Positions 18,611-27,354 of a stretch of DNA of 64,000 nucleotides are shown piece after piece. The stretch spans positions 62,001-126,000 of the forward strand of contig CAVYJK010000025.1 in assembly GCA_963768765.1 (NCBI GenBank), given 5' to 3'. The stretch comes from DASWLF01 sp963768765 (GTDB lineage: Bacteria; Desulfobacterota; Desulfobaccia; Desulfobaccales; 0-14-0-80-60-11). The stretch's first letter is position 1, and each line of letters opens with the position of its first letter. The position numbers and the translations under genes were made by a program. The notes below the pieces were generated by a model, which saw only the letters and a program-made list of their open reading frames with translations, was not told the origin of the DNA and did not search any database.

Positions 18611-19378
18611 ATGAACCGCAAACCAGGCTATCTGAAAGTTTTCTGGCTGATCTTATTACTGGCGGTCTTCGTCTCCCCGGCCCCGGCCCAGCAGGACCGC
18701 TACGAAGAGCAGGAAGAAACCCTGTCTCCCCAGGCCCGTCAGCACTTTGACCAGGGAGCCCGGCTGGAGCAAAACGGCCAATACGAAGAGGCCGTCAAGG
18801 CCTACCGGGAGGCCCTGCGCCTGGAGCCGGACTACGCCCCGGCCCATCATCAGCTGGGCCTGGCTTTGGCCCAACTCAACCGGTATCCCGAAGCCGTCCA
18901 GGCCCTGAAGGAGGCCGTGCGCCTGCAGCCCCAGTGGGGCAAGGCCTTTGAGAACCTGGGGGTGGCCTACGCCAAGCAGGGCCATTGGACCGAAGCCCGG
19001 GACGCCTTCCAGGAAGCGGTGCGCCGCCACCCCGAAGACGCGGAGACCCATTACAATCTGGGTCTGGCCTACGGCAAGTTAATGCGGGACCAGGAGGCCA
19101 GGGCGGAATTGGCCGAGGCCGTGCGCCTGCAGCCGGACTACGCCAAGGCTCACAAGCAGTTGGGGATGGCCTACTTCAACCTGGGCAGGATGGACGAGGC
19201 CGGCAAGGCCCTGAAGGAGGCGGTGCGCCTGGCGCCGACGGACGCCCAGGCCCATTATGCCCTGTGTCTCTACTACGCCCGGACTGGGGATGTGGCCGCA
19301 GCCAACCAGGAATTCAAGGTCCTTCAGGGCCTGGATAAGGACCTGGCCCAGCAGTTGGCCAGGTTGATTAAAAAATGA
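18611..19378 (+). CDS. Secreted TPR-repeat protein
   Basis: 255 aa. Signal peptide (YLKVFWLILLLAVFVSPAPA) followed by Gln-rich linker and about six tetratricopeptide repeats of 34 residues, each with the pattern (G/A)xAYxxxGxxxEAxxAFxEAVRLxPxxAxAH: for example QYEEAVKAYREALRLEPDYA, RYPEAVQALKEAVRLQP, HWTEARDAFQEAVRRHPED and RMDEAGKALKEAVRLAPTD. Periplasmic protein-interaction scaffold; partner unknown. ATG 18611 is taken over the adjoining TTG 18608. CATGATATGATC upstream (about 18570) might contain a -10 box. Confidence 0.88.
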   Translation: MNRKPGYLKVFWLILLLAVFVSPAPAQQDRYEEQEETLSPQARQHFDQGARLEQNGQYEEAVKAYREALRLEPDYAPAHHQLGLALAQLNRYPEAVQALKEAVRLQPQWGKAFENLGVAYAKQGHWTEARDAFQEAVRRHPEDAETHYNLGLAYGKLMRDQEARAELAEAVRLQPDYAKAHKQLGMAYFNLGRMDEAGKALKEAVRLAPTDAQAHYALCLYYARTGDVAAANQEFKVLQGLDKDLAQQLARLIKK

Positions 19379-19489
19379 GCTCAGGTGCCCGGCCATTGTG
19401 GCACCTTTGAAGTAATTGCAGGTTTTAAACCGGTAAATCCGACTAGTACTTAATTGCAGAAGTTTGCGCATTATTTGAGACCAATTTTT

Positions 19490-19585
19490 ATTCCCCCCTT
19501 TTCCAAAGGGGGGTTAGGGGGGATTTTATAACCCCTTGAAATCCCCCTAAATCCCCCTTTTTCAAAGGGGGACTTTATGTAGTCT
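19490..19585. repeat. CCCCCTTT...AAAGGGGG palindromic repeat pair
   Basis: Two facing copies: TTCCCCCCTTTTCCAAAGGGG with GGTTAGGGGGGATTTTA, then AAATCCCCCTAAATCCCCCTTT with CAAAGGGGGACTTTA. Same family at 22780-22866 (downstream of guaA) and 31745-31783. They form strong hairpins in either strand. Confidence 0.75.
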
Positions 19586-19644
19586 TGATTTTTGAGGATG
19601 CTCGCAATTACTTACGCTGATTTTCGCAACCAAGTACTATCTCC

Positions 19645-20721
19645 ATGACTCCTGAGACCCTCATCAGCCAGGTAAACCGAAACTGTGAGATCGCCAGTGC
19701 CGGCCTGGCCGGGCACTACTCCTTGTGCGGCCTGCTGCTTAGACTGCGCCAGCTCTATAAATGGGAGCACGATTTGCCCCCCTGGCAGGAGCCGGAACCG
19801 GGGGACGTGCTCGCCTGGGTGGAAGCCAAGGAGCAATCCTGGGAGGGCTTGGAGGGCGCCCCGTGGCAGGAGCTTGCCTGGAACGGGGCCACGGTGGATC
19901 CCTTTGCCGTCGAGGACTTGAACCGGGACCTCATCCCCCGGGGGCTGGCCTACGGGGCCGGCTACAGCCGGGGGCTGGCGCCCACCTGTTTTCTGGGGGA
20001 GCTCCTGGAGGCGCGCCGTCTGGAGGAGCTCACCATCCTGGTGCTGGGCCCGGAGCTGGCCCGGGACCTGGACGCCACCCCGGCCCTCTGCCAGGGTTCC
20101 CTCATTTACGCCCGGAAGCAAGCCCTGGCTTACTACCTCTGGGACCGCCTCTCCGACCCGGTGCAGCAGAAAAACCCCTTCCTGAAGATCGCCCTGGAGG
20201 CTTACCGGATGCCCCTTACGGATTTGCTCCGGGACCCCGAGGCCCACCGTCCGGCCTTCGACGCCCTGGTGGCCGGGGAGCTGGAAGCCGCCATCCGTCA
20301 CGAAGTGGGCGAGGCCCGGGAGCCCGGCCTGGGGGAGGCCTTCCACGCCGCCGTGGCGCTCTTCCCCCAGACCCGGGTGGAGCTCTGGGTCCGGGCCCTG
20401 AAGGACGCCCTGGCCGAAGTGAACGAGTGGGGCCGCCTCGCTTATCTCATCGAGGCGCGGCGGCTGCCTTCCCTGGCCCTCATGCTGGCCTGGCGGCCGG
20501 GTCTTTATCCCCTGCTCTTGCCGGAGCTGGAGCCGGCCTTTTGGCAACTTACGGACCATGGGGCCTGGGAAGCCCTGGAAGAAGCCCGGCAAAGCGCCCT
20601 GGGGCGCCTCCGGCAAACGGCCGCGGGCCTCAGCGACTTGCTGGCCGCGGCGCAGACCGCCTCCCCCCAGCGGACCCGCCGGGAAATCGAACGGCGGTTC
20701 CTGACGCCCCTGGGGCTGTAG
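19645..20721 (+). CDS. Conserved-looking protein of unknown function
   Basis: 358 aa, one clean frame with strong GC-rich codon use, no signal peptide and no membrane segment. Not recognised. It is rich in Leu, Ala, Glu and Arg and predicted mostly helical; visible landmarks are HYSLCGLLLRLRQLYKWEHD near residue 25, an acidic Trp-rich stretch (VEAKEQSWEGLEGAPW), and RNLIP-like text DLNRDLIPRGLAYGAGYSRG near 95. No catalytic motif stands out. It stands alone between a TPR gene and guaA, with repeats on both sides. The start at ATG 19645 has no strong ribosome-binding site. Confidence 0.7.
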   Translation: MTPETLISQVNRNCEIASAGLAGHYSLCGLLLRLRQLYKWEHDLPPWQEPEPGDVLAWVEAKEQSWEGLEGAPWQELAWNGATVDPFAVEDLNRDLIPRGLAYGAGYSRGLAPTCFLGELLEARRLEELTILVLGPELARDLDATPALCQGSLIYARKQALAYYLWDRLSDPVQQKNPFLKIALEAYRMPLTDLLRDPEAHRPAFDALVAGELEAAIRHEVGEAREPGLGEAFHAAVALFPQTRVELWVRALKDALAEVNEWGRLAYLIEARRLPSLALMLAWRPGLYPLLLPELEPAFWQLTDHGAWEALEEARQSALGRLRQTAAGLSDLLAAAQTASPQRTRREIERRFLTPLGL

Positions 20722-21187
20722 CCCCGCCGCCCCGGCTGTTTAGGCCGGCCAGCAGCATCCGCCTGCCGGCATTTTCTCCCCCAGCCAAGCCCTTCCCATT
20801 AAGCCGAGGTCTTGCTTTGCCTGATAGTACAGAAGTTTTGCTTTTTGCCCGTCTGCCAGCTATAATTAATTTAAAATATTAGTTTAAGCGGTTAAGGCCG
20901 GTAGGGCGCGGTGCACCCCGTCAATCGCTACAAGCCATTTCAACACCTACCTTCACAAAGAAATGTCATTCTGAGCGAAGCGAAGAATCTAGTCATTCCA
21001 AAGACCTAGACCCTTCGCTGCGCTCAGGGTGACAGAATAAACCGGGTTTGAAATGGCCTCTAGGGGGGCAATGCCCACCCTAAAATTTAGAGGAATGAAC
21101 GGCCAATTTAGATTTTCTGGCTGAAAGCCCACCGCTGATTGCTGATGGCCGTCATTCTACCGAAAAGCGGAAACTGAAAACTTGACC
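20722..21187. repeat. guaA upstream region with composite inverted repeat
   Basis: No gene. The repeat at 20932-21058 has outer arms AAGCCATTTCAACACCTA / GGGTTTGAAATGGCCT and inner arms GTCATTCTGAGCGAAGCGAA / TTCGCTGCGCTCAGGGTGAC. It lies between the candidate promoter at 20838 and guaA. Confidence 0.8.
20838..20866 (+). promoter_or_regulatory. Candidate sigma-70 promoter upstream of guaA
   Basis: TTGCTT (20838-20843) and TATAAT (20861-20866) with a 17-base spacer, followed by AT-rich DNA that contrasts with the GC-rich surroundings. It is about 320 bases from guaA with a palindromic repeat between. A similar TTTGCTTTTT...AGCTATAAT stretch precedes pncB (39036-39069) but with a longer spacer. 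Not tested. Confidence 0.4.
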
Positions 21188-22735
21188 ATGATCGATCCCC
21201 ATAAAGAGAAAGTGCTGATCCTGGACTTCGGGTCCCAGTACACCCAGCTCATTGCCCGGCGGATCCGAGAGCTCAAGGTCTACTGCGAAATCCATCCCTT
21301 TCTGATGCCTCTGGAGGAGATCCGCAAGTTCGCCCCCAATGGCATCATCCTCTCCGGCGGCCCCCGCAGCGTCTATGACCGGGACGCCCCCAGCGTGGAC
21401 CCGGAGCTGTTCCACCTGGGGGTGCCGGTATTGGGTATCTGCTATGGCATCCAGCTCCTCAACCATCTTCTGGGAGGGGAAGTGGCTCCCGCCGTCTCCC
21501 GGGAATATGGGGCCAAGACCTTCACCATCACCGACTTTATCGATCTCTTCTACGGGCTGAACCCGGTGCAAACGGTGTGGATGAGCCATGGCGACCGGGT
21601 GGAAAAACTGGCCCCGGGGTTCGAAGTCATCGGCTCCAGCGACACCTGCCCGGTGGGGGCCATCCGGGACCAAAAACGCCGGCTCTACGGGGTGCAGTTT
21701 CACCCCGAAGTGAAACACACGCCCCAGGGGATGGAGATTCTGGCCAATTTTCTCTTCCGCATCTGTAAGCTTCAGCCCCTGTGGACCATGCACTCCTTCA
21801 TCGAAGCCACCACCGAGGCCATCCGGCGGCAGGTGGGGGAGGACCGGGTCATCTGCGCTCTCTCCGGCGGGGTGGACTCCTCGGTCACCGCGGTGCTGGT
21901 GCACCGGGCCGTGGGGGACCGCCTCACTTGCGTCTTTGTGAACAACGGCCTGCTGCGCAAGGGAGAGGCGGAGGAGGTGGCCCACCTCTTCCGCAAACAT
22001 CACCATCTGAACCTAATTTACGTGGACGCCACTCATGAATTTCTCAGCGTCCTCCAAGAGGTGGCCGACCCGGAGGAGAAACGCCGCCGCATCGGCCATG
22101 AATTCATCCGCATCTTTGCCGCGGAAGCCAAAAAGATCGGTGGGGTGAAGTACCTGGCTCAGGGCACCTTGTATCCCGACGTCATCGAAAGCGTCTCCTT
22201 CAAGGGGCCCTCCGCCACCATCAAGACCCACCACAACGTGGGTGGCCTGCCCGCCGTCATGCCTCTGAAGTTGCTGGAGCCTCTACGGGAACTGTTCAAA
22301 GACGAGGTCCGGGAAGTGGGCCGGGAGTTGGGCCTGCCCGACAGCCTCATCTGGCGCCACCCCTTTCCCGGGCCGGGACTGGCCATCCGCATCCTGGGAG
22401 CGGTCACCCCGGAGAAGCTGGATATTCTCCGGGAAGCCGACGCCATCGTCCAGGAGGAGATGCTGGCCGCCGGCCTCTACCGCCAGGTCTGGCAGGCTTT
22501 TGCGGTGCTCCTGCCCATCCGCACCGTGGGGGTCATGGGCGACGAGCGTACTTACGAGCACGTCATCGCCCTGCGCAGCGTGGACTCGGTGGACGCCATG
22601 ACCGCGGATTGGAGCCGCCTGCCCCAGGAATTTCTGGCCCGGCTGGCCAACCGCATCATCAACGAAGTCAAAAGGGTGAACCGGGTGGTTTACGACATTT
22701 CTTCCAAGCCGCCCAGCACCATTGAATGGGAGTGA
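21188..22735 (+). CDS. guaA: GMP synthase (glutamine-hydrolysing)
   Basis: Converts XMP to GMP with ATP and glutamine. 515 aa, full length. Class I glutamine amidotransferase domain first (ILDFGSQYTQLIARRIRE; nucleophile C85 in VLGICYGIQLL; His/Glu in FHPEVKHTPQ), then the ATP pyrophosphatase domain with PP-loop ALSGGVDSSVTAV near 220 and the dimerisation domain (HHNVGGLPAVMPLKLLEPLR, FPGPGLAIRILG) ending in SKPPSTIEWE. Start ATG 21188; an in-frame TTG six bases before is less likely. No guaB next to it. No purine riboswitch is visible upstream. Confidence 0.97.
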   Translation: MIDPHKEKVLILDFGSQYTQLIARRIRELKVYCEIHPFLMPLEEIRKFAPNGIILSGGPRSVYDRDAPSVDPELFHLGVPVLGICYGIQLLNHLLGGEVAPAVSREYGAKTFTITDFIDLFYGLNPVQTVWMSHGDRVEKLAPGFEVIGSSDTCPVGAIRDQKRRLYGVQFHPEVKHTPQGMEILANFLFRICKLQPLWTMHSFIEATTEAIRRQVGEDRVICALSGGVDSSVTAVLVHRAVGDRLTCVFVNNGLLRKGEAEEVAHLFRKHHHLNLIYVDATHEFLSVLQEVADPEEKRRRIGHEFIRIFAAEAKKIGGVKYLAQGTLYPDVIESVSFKGPSATIKTHHNVGGLPAVMPLKLLEPLRELFKDEVREVGRELGLPDSLIWRHPFPGPGLAIRILGAVTPEKLDILREADAIVQEEMLAAGLYRQVWQAFAVLLPIRTVGVMGDERTYEHVIALRSVDSVDAMTADWSRLPQEFLARLANRIINEVKRVNRVVYDISSKPPSTIEWE

Positions 22736-22779
22736 TGGAACCGCAAGGGCGCAGGAGTCGATAAAGCCCGGGAAGATAA

Positions 22780-22866
22780 AATCCCCCCTACCCCCCTTTA
22801 ATAAAGGGGGGTAAAGTTGCAGGATTTTTAAGTCCCCCTTTTTAAAGGGGGATTTAGGGGGATTAT
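22780..22866. repeat. CCCCCTTT palindromic repeat between guaA and holB
   Basis: AATCCCCCCTACCCCCCTTT-A-ATAAAGGGGGGT then AAGTCCCCCTTTTTAAAGGGGGATTTAGGGGGATT. Copy of the family at 19490 and 31745. Confidence 0.7.
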
Positions 22867-22898
22867 AAAACTGGTTTTGGGGAATATTTATTAATAAC

Positions 22899-23984
22899 AT
22901 GGCGAATCACAAGAAAGACCAGGTAACCGGGACCCCACCGCCGCCGGACCCGGACCGTACCCCCCGGTTTTTCCGGGAGATCCTGGGCCAGGAGCGGGTC
23001 ATCTCGCATCTGAAGACGGCCATGGCCAAAGGCCGGCTGTCCCATGCCTACCTGTTCCTGGGCCCCGAAGGAGTAGGCAAGGCCAGTGTCGCCCGGGCCC
23101 TGGCCGGAGCCCTGAACTGCACGCAATTGCGGGCAGACGGCGACGCCTGCGGGGCGTGCCCCTCCTGCCGGCGGCTGCTGGCGGGTACGCCATCCCGACC
23201 TGGTGTTCATCGGCCCCACCTCGGAGGGCCACCAGCCGCAAATCAAGATCGGGCAGATCCGGGAACTGCGCCGGCTGACCGAGTACCCGCCCCTCGGCGG
23301 CGGCTGGCGGGTGGCCCTCATCAAGCCGGCGGAGGCCCTGAATCGAGCGAGGCGGCCAACGCCCTCTTGAAGACCCTGGAGGAGCCGCCGGACCGCCATC
23401 TGCTGGTGCTCACCGCCCAGGGGGAAGCGGACCTCTTGCCCACGGTGGTCTCCCGCTGCCACAAGCTGGCCTTGGCGCCTTTGCCCACGCCCCTGGTGGC
23501 CCGGGAGCTGATACACCGAAGGGGGCTGACCCCAGCCCAGGCCACCCTCCTGGCAGCCCTGAGCGGCGGCTCCCTGGGCCGGGCCCTGAACCTGGACATT
23601 GAGGAACTCTTGGAGCAGCGCCGCCAGGTGCTCGCGGACCTGGCGCAGCTGGCCGGAGACTCGGCCGCCGGGGTGCTGGATTGGGCCCAGCGCCTGGCTA
23701 AGAACCGCCTGGAGCTGGACAATTTTCTCCTGCTGGCGCAGCTCTGGTACCGGGACCTGTTGCTCACCCATTACCAGGGTCCGGTCCATCTCCTGGCCCA
23801 CCAGGACCTGCTGCCGCAGCTGGACGCGGCCCGGGCCGCCGGGGGACCGGAGACCTGGTTCGCTAAATTTTCCGCCCTGGGAGCGGCAGGGCGTCATCTC
23901 CAGGCCAACCTCAACCCCGAGCTGACCCTGGACATCCTGGGGTTGCGCTTGCAGCGCCAAGGTTATCTGCCCGATGCTCGCTAA
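22899..23984 (+). CDS. holB: DNA polymerase III delta' subunit (HolB), internal double frameshift
   Basis: Clamp-loader delta' subunit. N-terminal AAA+ part: LGQERVISHLKTAMAKGRLS, Walker A-like HAYLFLGPEGVGKASVARAL and zinc Cys set CGACPSCRR. From about 23187 to 23345 the conserved text runs in another frame (HPDLVFIGPTSEGHQPQIKI, QIRELRRLTEYPPLGGGWRV, ALIKPAEALN), then the first frame resumes with EAANALLKTLEEPPDRHLL and runs to the end. Two compensating indels, near 23187 and 23342, explain this; the flanks are fully conserved, so sequence error is likely. The gene overlaps ricT by 11 bases, an arrangement also known from Firmicutes (holB-yaaT). Confidence 0.9.
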   Translation: MANHKKDQVTGTPPPPDPDRTPRFFREILGQERVISHLKTAMAKGRLSHAYLFLGPEGVGKASVARALAGALNCTQLRADGDACGACPSCRRLLAGTPSRPGVHRPHLGGPPAANQDRADPGTAPADRVPAPRRRLAGGPHQAGGGPESSEAANALLKTLEEPPDRHLLVLTAQGEADLLPTVVSRCHKLALAPLPTPLVARELIHRRGLTPAQATLLAALSGGSLGRALNLDIEELLEQRRQVLADLAQLAGDSAAGVLDWAQRLAKNRLELDNFLLLAQLWYRDLLLTHYQGPVHLLAHQDLLPQLDAARAAGGPETWFAKFSALGAAGRHLQANLNPELTLDILGLRLQRQGYLPDAR

Positions 23985-24795
23985 GGTTTGTCTCGGACCC
24001 GGAAATAGATGCTGCCTGGTGGACCCGGGCCCCGTGGAACTCAAGCTAAACGACCGGGTGGTGGTGGAAAGCGACAACACCCTGAGGCTGGGCCGGGTCA
24101 TGGGAATCTATGCTGACCTGGACCCCCAGCTGGTCTCCGGCCAGGTCAGGCCCCTGGTGCGGGTGGCCACCCCCGAAGACCTGGACCAGGAGGAAAAAAA
24201 CCGGCAACTGGAAAACCGGGCCCTGGATTTTTGCCAGCGCTGCATCCAGGCCCACAAGCTGCCCATCTACCTGGTGCAGGTGGAGTGCCTCTTCGATGCT
24301 TCTAAAATCGTCTTTTATTTCACCGCACCGGGCCGGGTGGACTTCCGGGAGCTGGTGAAAGACCTGGTGCAGGAGTTCCGCACCCGCATCGAGCTGCGCC
24401 AGATCGGGGTGCGCCACCGGGCCAAGATGGTTGGAGGTCTGGGCATCTGCGGCCGGGGTCTGTGCTGCTCCTCTTTCCTCCGGGACTTTGAGCCCGTCAG
24501 CGTGCGCATGGCCAAGGAGCAGCAGCTGAGCCTCAACCCCAGCAAAATTTCCGGCATCTGCGGCCGGTTGATGTGCTGCCTCACCTTTGAGTACGCCTCC
24601 TACCTAGAGATCAGGAAGTCCCTACCTCGGGTGGGCAAGCGCATCCGGCTCCCCGAAGGGGAAGGCAAGATCCTCCGTTACAACCTGATCCGGGCCACCG
24701 TCACCCTGGAGATGGAAGACAAGCGGGAACTGGAGATGCCTCTGGCCGACCTGGCCGAGTTGCTGACCACGGAGCCGGCGGCGGAACCCAGCTGA
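23974..24795 (+). CDS. ricT: RicT/YaaT-like PSP1-domain protein
   Basis: 273 aa PSP1 C-terminal-domain protein, homologue of Bacillus RicT (YaaT), which with RicA and RicF forms an Fe-S complex affecting RNase Y-dependent mRNA processing. Signature Cys clusters GICGRGLCCSSFLRDF near 150-160 and GICGRLMCCLTFEY near 190-200 are intact, as expected for [4Fe-4S] ligation. N-terminal part has NDRVVVESDNTLRLGRV; the last part is a KOW/SH3-like segment (VGKRIRLPEGEGKILRYN). The ATG overlaps holB. In delta-type bacteria no RicA/RicF are usual, so the role is uncertain; the link with the clamp loader is conserved. Confidence 0.9.
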   Translation: MLAKVCLGPGNRCCLVDPGPVELKLNDRVVVESDNTLRLGRVMGIYADLDPQLVSGQVRPLVRVATPEDLDQEEKNRQLENRALDFCQRCIQAHKLPIYLVQVECLFDASKIVFYFTAPGRVDFRELVKDLVQEFRTRIELRQIGVRHRAKMVGGLGICGRGLCCSSFLRDFEPVSVRMAKEQQLSLNPSKISGICGRLMCCLTFEYASYLEIRKSLPRVGKRIRLPEGEGKILRYNLIRATVTLEMEDKRELEMPLADLAELLTTEPAAEPS

Positions 24796-24860
24796 TTCCC
24801 TCTCATCGAGGTAAGGCTGAACTAAGAGATGGGTTCCAGAAGATCCCTGAAGATTTTGTT

Positions 24861-24924
24861 TGTCCTTTTGAGCCGCTGAAAGCGGCGAAGAATCTGGACC
24901 CTTCACCTGCGGCTCAGGGTGACA
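24861..24924. repeat. Short inverted repeat of the GTCATTCTGAGCG family
   Basis: Arms GTCCTTTTGAGCCGCTGAAAG and TTCACCTGCGGCTCAGGGTGAC, without the outer AAGCCATTTC arms. Between ricT and the next gene. Confidence 0.75.
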
Positions 24925-25015
24925 GGGCATCTAATTGCCCGATTCAGGCTTTTTTCCCGCCCTTTTGGGGCAGTTTCAATACCAGCTGGCCGACAGCCCG
25001 CAAGGAAAACCAGCC

Positions 25016-25717
25016 ATGGACGACCAGGTCGACAAGGCCCTGGAAGCCTTAAAAGTTCACATCAAAAAGGAAATTATCGATAACTATTTCGCCGACCGGG
25101 TCTACCTGGAAGAAGACACCGAGATCCTGCGCCAGGAGACCCAGGCCTACCTTAAGGAGTACGAGCTGGTGGGCCGCCGCTTCATGGCCCTGTACCAGGC
25201 CCTGGGCTCTCAGAACGCCTGCGCCCTCCTGATGGAAGTGCTGGGACTGCCAGATTGGCCGTTTTATCAGCAATTCTGCGCCCTGCCGGAGCAGGAGCGG
25301 CCGGAACTGCTCAGAAGCTGCCGGCGCCGGGGCTGGACCGCCTGGCGCCGCTTCCGCAACCTGGTTTTTGACCTCTACGAGCAATTGCGCCTCGAAAGCG
25401 AGCAGCTGCGGGAAACCCACGCCAAGATCATGACCCACCTGAAGCTCCTCAACGAAGACATCGACAAATTCAACCTTTCCTACGACTTCGGGTTGATCGC
25501 GGCCCAGATCGAAGCCCTGGAGGGCGGGGGCGCGGTCATGTCCGGGGGCCTCTTGGCCCCGGAACGGGAGGAGCTCTCCACCCGCATGCGCTTCAAGCGC
25601 CGCAAACTGACGGACGAAGACCTGCCGCCGGCGCCCAAGCTGCCGCCCTTTAAGGAAATCAAGGGGCGCCTGTCGCAGATGCTGGAGAGATGCCAGCCTC
25701 AAGGGGCCCCAAAATGA
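25016..25717 (+). CDS. Helical cytoplasmic protein of unknown function
   Basis: 233 aa. Start ATG 25016 with AAGGA upstream; an earlier in-frame start would add an unconserved leader. No recognised domain. The protein is strongly helical and charged, with coiled-coil-like text (YLEEDTEILRQETQAYLKEY, LYEQLRLESEQLRETHAKIM) and a basic C-terminal part (RMRFKRRKLTDEDL). Its stop overlaps the start of a tiny lipoprotein gene (ATGA), suggesting joint translation. Upstream lie holB and ricT. Function not assigned. Confidence 0.75.
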   Translation: MDDQVDKALEALKVHIKKEIIDNYFADRVYLEEDTEILRQETQAYLKEYELVGRRFMALYQALGSQNACALLMEVLGLPDWPFYQQFCALPEQERPELLRSCRRRGWTAWRRFRNLVFDLYEQLRLESEQLRETHAKIMTHLKLLNEDIDKFNLSYDFGLIAAQIEALEGGGAVMSGGLLAPEREELSTRMRFKRRKLTDEDLPPAPKLPPFKEIKGRLSQMLERCQPQGAPK

Positions 25718-25833
25718 AGAAGCACCTTTATTTAGCGGCTCTAATCCTGGTGGGGGCCGTGGCCTCCGGCTGCGGCCCTTACCATTACCACATCAAGGTC
25801 AACGGTTACCTCGATCCGGCCGCTCCGAAATGA
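25714..25833 (+). CDS. 39-residue putative lipoprotein
   Basis: Short gene starting in the stop of the upstream gene (ATGA overlap). Sequence begins MKKHLYLAALILVGAVASG then Cys20, a clean lipoprotein signal with lipobox VASGC; the mature peptide is only 20 residues (CGPYHYHIKVNGYLDPAAPK). Lys-Lys n-region, hydrophobic core and lipobox argue for a real gene despite its size. It could be a remnant of a longer lipoprotein whose 3' part was lost, since GPYHYHIKVNGYLDP looks like the start of a beta-strand domain. Role unknown. Confidence 0.6.
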   Translation: MKKHLYLAALILVGAVASGCGPYHYHIKVNGYLDPAAPK

Positions 25834-25897
25834 TTTCCCAACCCGCCGCAACTTTGGTAGGGTTAATTATTTTTTACAGTTACAATCGAACAAGGTT

Positions 25898-25918
25898 GCA
25901 CCGGCGTCTCGCCGGTGC
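25898..25918. repeat. GCACCGGCGTCTCGCCGGTGC palindrome
   Basis: Third copy of the short palindrome family (others at 12238 and 14661). Confidence 0.7.
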
Positions 25919-25998
25919 GGTGGCAGGCTGAAGTCTGCGGCTTATTTGGAGAACCCGGAATAACTCCCGGCCCGCCAGGGAGGGTTAGGAGGACCCCG

Positions 25999-27354
25999 TT
26001 GACCGATCTGGTAACCCCCACTCGGGACTTTTTCCACCACCGCCTCTGGCGGGATGAGGGCCGCGGGCCCTGGCAACTCTTGGCCGTCAAGGGAGTGCGC
26101 ATCCTGGCCCTGGCCGGCCGGGGCCTCATGGCCAACCAGTCCCTGGTGCGTTCCTCGGCCCTGGCCTACGCCACCATCCTGGGCTTCATCCCGCTGCTGG
26201 CCCTGCTCTTTGCCATCCTGCAGGCCATGGGGCTGCCGCGCCTTTTGGCCACCTACATGCTGGAAAAATTGGCCCCCGGCTCCCGGGATTTCGCCACCCA
26301 GATCCTGGCGTACATCGAAGCCACCAAGGTGACCTCCCTGGGGGTCTTCGGGGTGGTGGCCCTGCTGGCGGACCTGGTCATCGTCATGACCAACGTGGAG
26401 CGGGCCTTTAACAAGACCTGGCAGGTCTCCCGGACCCGCCCCTTCAGCCGCAAGGTGAGCGATTACCTCAGCATCTTTCTCATCTTTCCCATCGTCATGG
26501 CCGTGGCGCTGTCCATCTCCACTTCCTTCCTGAGCCTGCCCACGCTGCGCCACCTGTTCTCCGAGTTCCTGCCGCAGTTCTTTTTCACCGCCACCCGCTG
26601 GCTGGTGTCCCTGGGACTCATCTACCTGGCTTTTATCTTCATCTACCTGGTGATGCCCAACGCCCGGGTGAGCTTGGCCTCCGCGGTCCTCGGCGGGGTG
26701 GTGGGCGGCAGCATCTGGCAGGGGGCCCAGTGGTTCTTTATCGGGATCCAGGGCGCCTCCACCTACTACAACGCTATTTACGGGGCCTTGTACAATCTGC
26801 TCTTCCTGTTCATCTGGATGTTCTGGTGCTGGCTCATCCTGCTGTTCGGCACGGAAGTGGCCTTCGCCCACCAGCACCTGGAGCGGCTCACCCGGCAGTT
26901 CCGGCGGCCCGCGGCCCCACCGGAGCCGGTGGACGAATTCCTGGGGCTGGCCGCCCTGGTGGGCATCAGCGCCCGGTTTCTCCACCGGCAGCCGCCGCTC
27001 ACCCTGGAAGAGCTGGCCCAGATCCTCCCCCCGGGCAACAACCTGGCCAACCGGGTGACCCAGATGCTGCAAGACTGCAACCTCATCGTGGAAGTGGTGC
27101 CCCCCCAGGCCGCGCCTTCGCCCCAGTTCCAGCCGGCCCTGGCGCCGGAAAAGGTCACGGTCAAGGAAATCCTGGACTGTCTGCGGCGGGCCCGGGGCGT
27201 GGCCCTGGAGCAGGCCCTGGAAGGGGAGCCCCGCCTGGCGGGCCTCATGCAGCGGCTGCTGGAGGCCCCCTCCCCGGCCCCGTGGCAGTCCCTCACCCTG
27301 AAGGAGCTGGTGGAGTCCTTTGAGCGGGAACCGGCCTCCGGATATAAAGACTGA
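25999..27354 (+). CDS. YihY/BrkB-family membrane protein
   Basis: Inner-membrane protein of the YihY/UPF0761 family (once called ribonuclease BN or BrkB). 451 aa: six transmembrane segments between about 55 and 300 with family text VRSSALAYATILGFIPLLAL, AFNKTWQVSRTRPFSRKVSD, YLVMPNARVSLASAVLGGVV and the loop YYNAIYGALYNLLFLFIW, then a cytoplasmic winged-helix-like C-terminal part (LTLEELAQILPPGNN, Rrf2/IclR-like). TTG start at 25999 with AGGAGG six bases upstream; the longer in-frame start at 25915 would lie in a palindromic repeat. Transport substrate unknown. Confidence 0.9.
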   Translation: MTDLVTPTRDFFHHRLWRDEGRGPWQLLAVKGVRILALAGRGLMANQSLVRSSALAYATILGFIPLLALLFAILQAMGLPRLLATYMLEKLAPGSRDFATQILAYIEATKVTSLGVFGVVALLADLVIVMTNVERAFNKTWQVSRTRPFSRKVSDYLSIFLIFPIVMAVALSISTSFLSLPTLRHLFSEFLPQFFFTATRWLVSLGLIYLAFIFIYLVMPNARVSLASAVLGGVVGGSIWQGAQWFFIGIQGASTYYNAIYGALYNLLFLFIWMFWCWLILLFGTEVAFAHQHLERLTRQFRRPAAPPEPVDEFLGLAALVGISARFLHRQPPLTLEELAQILPPGNNLANRVTQMLQDCNLIVEVVPPQAAPSPQFQPALAPEKVTVKEILDCLRRARGVALEQALEGEPRLAGLMQRLLEAPSPAPWQSLTLKELVESFEREPASGYKD

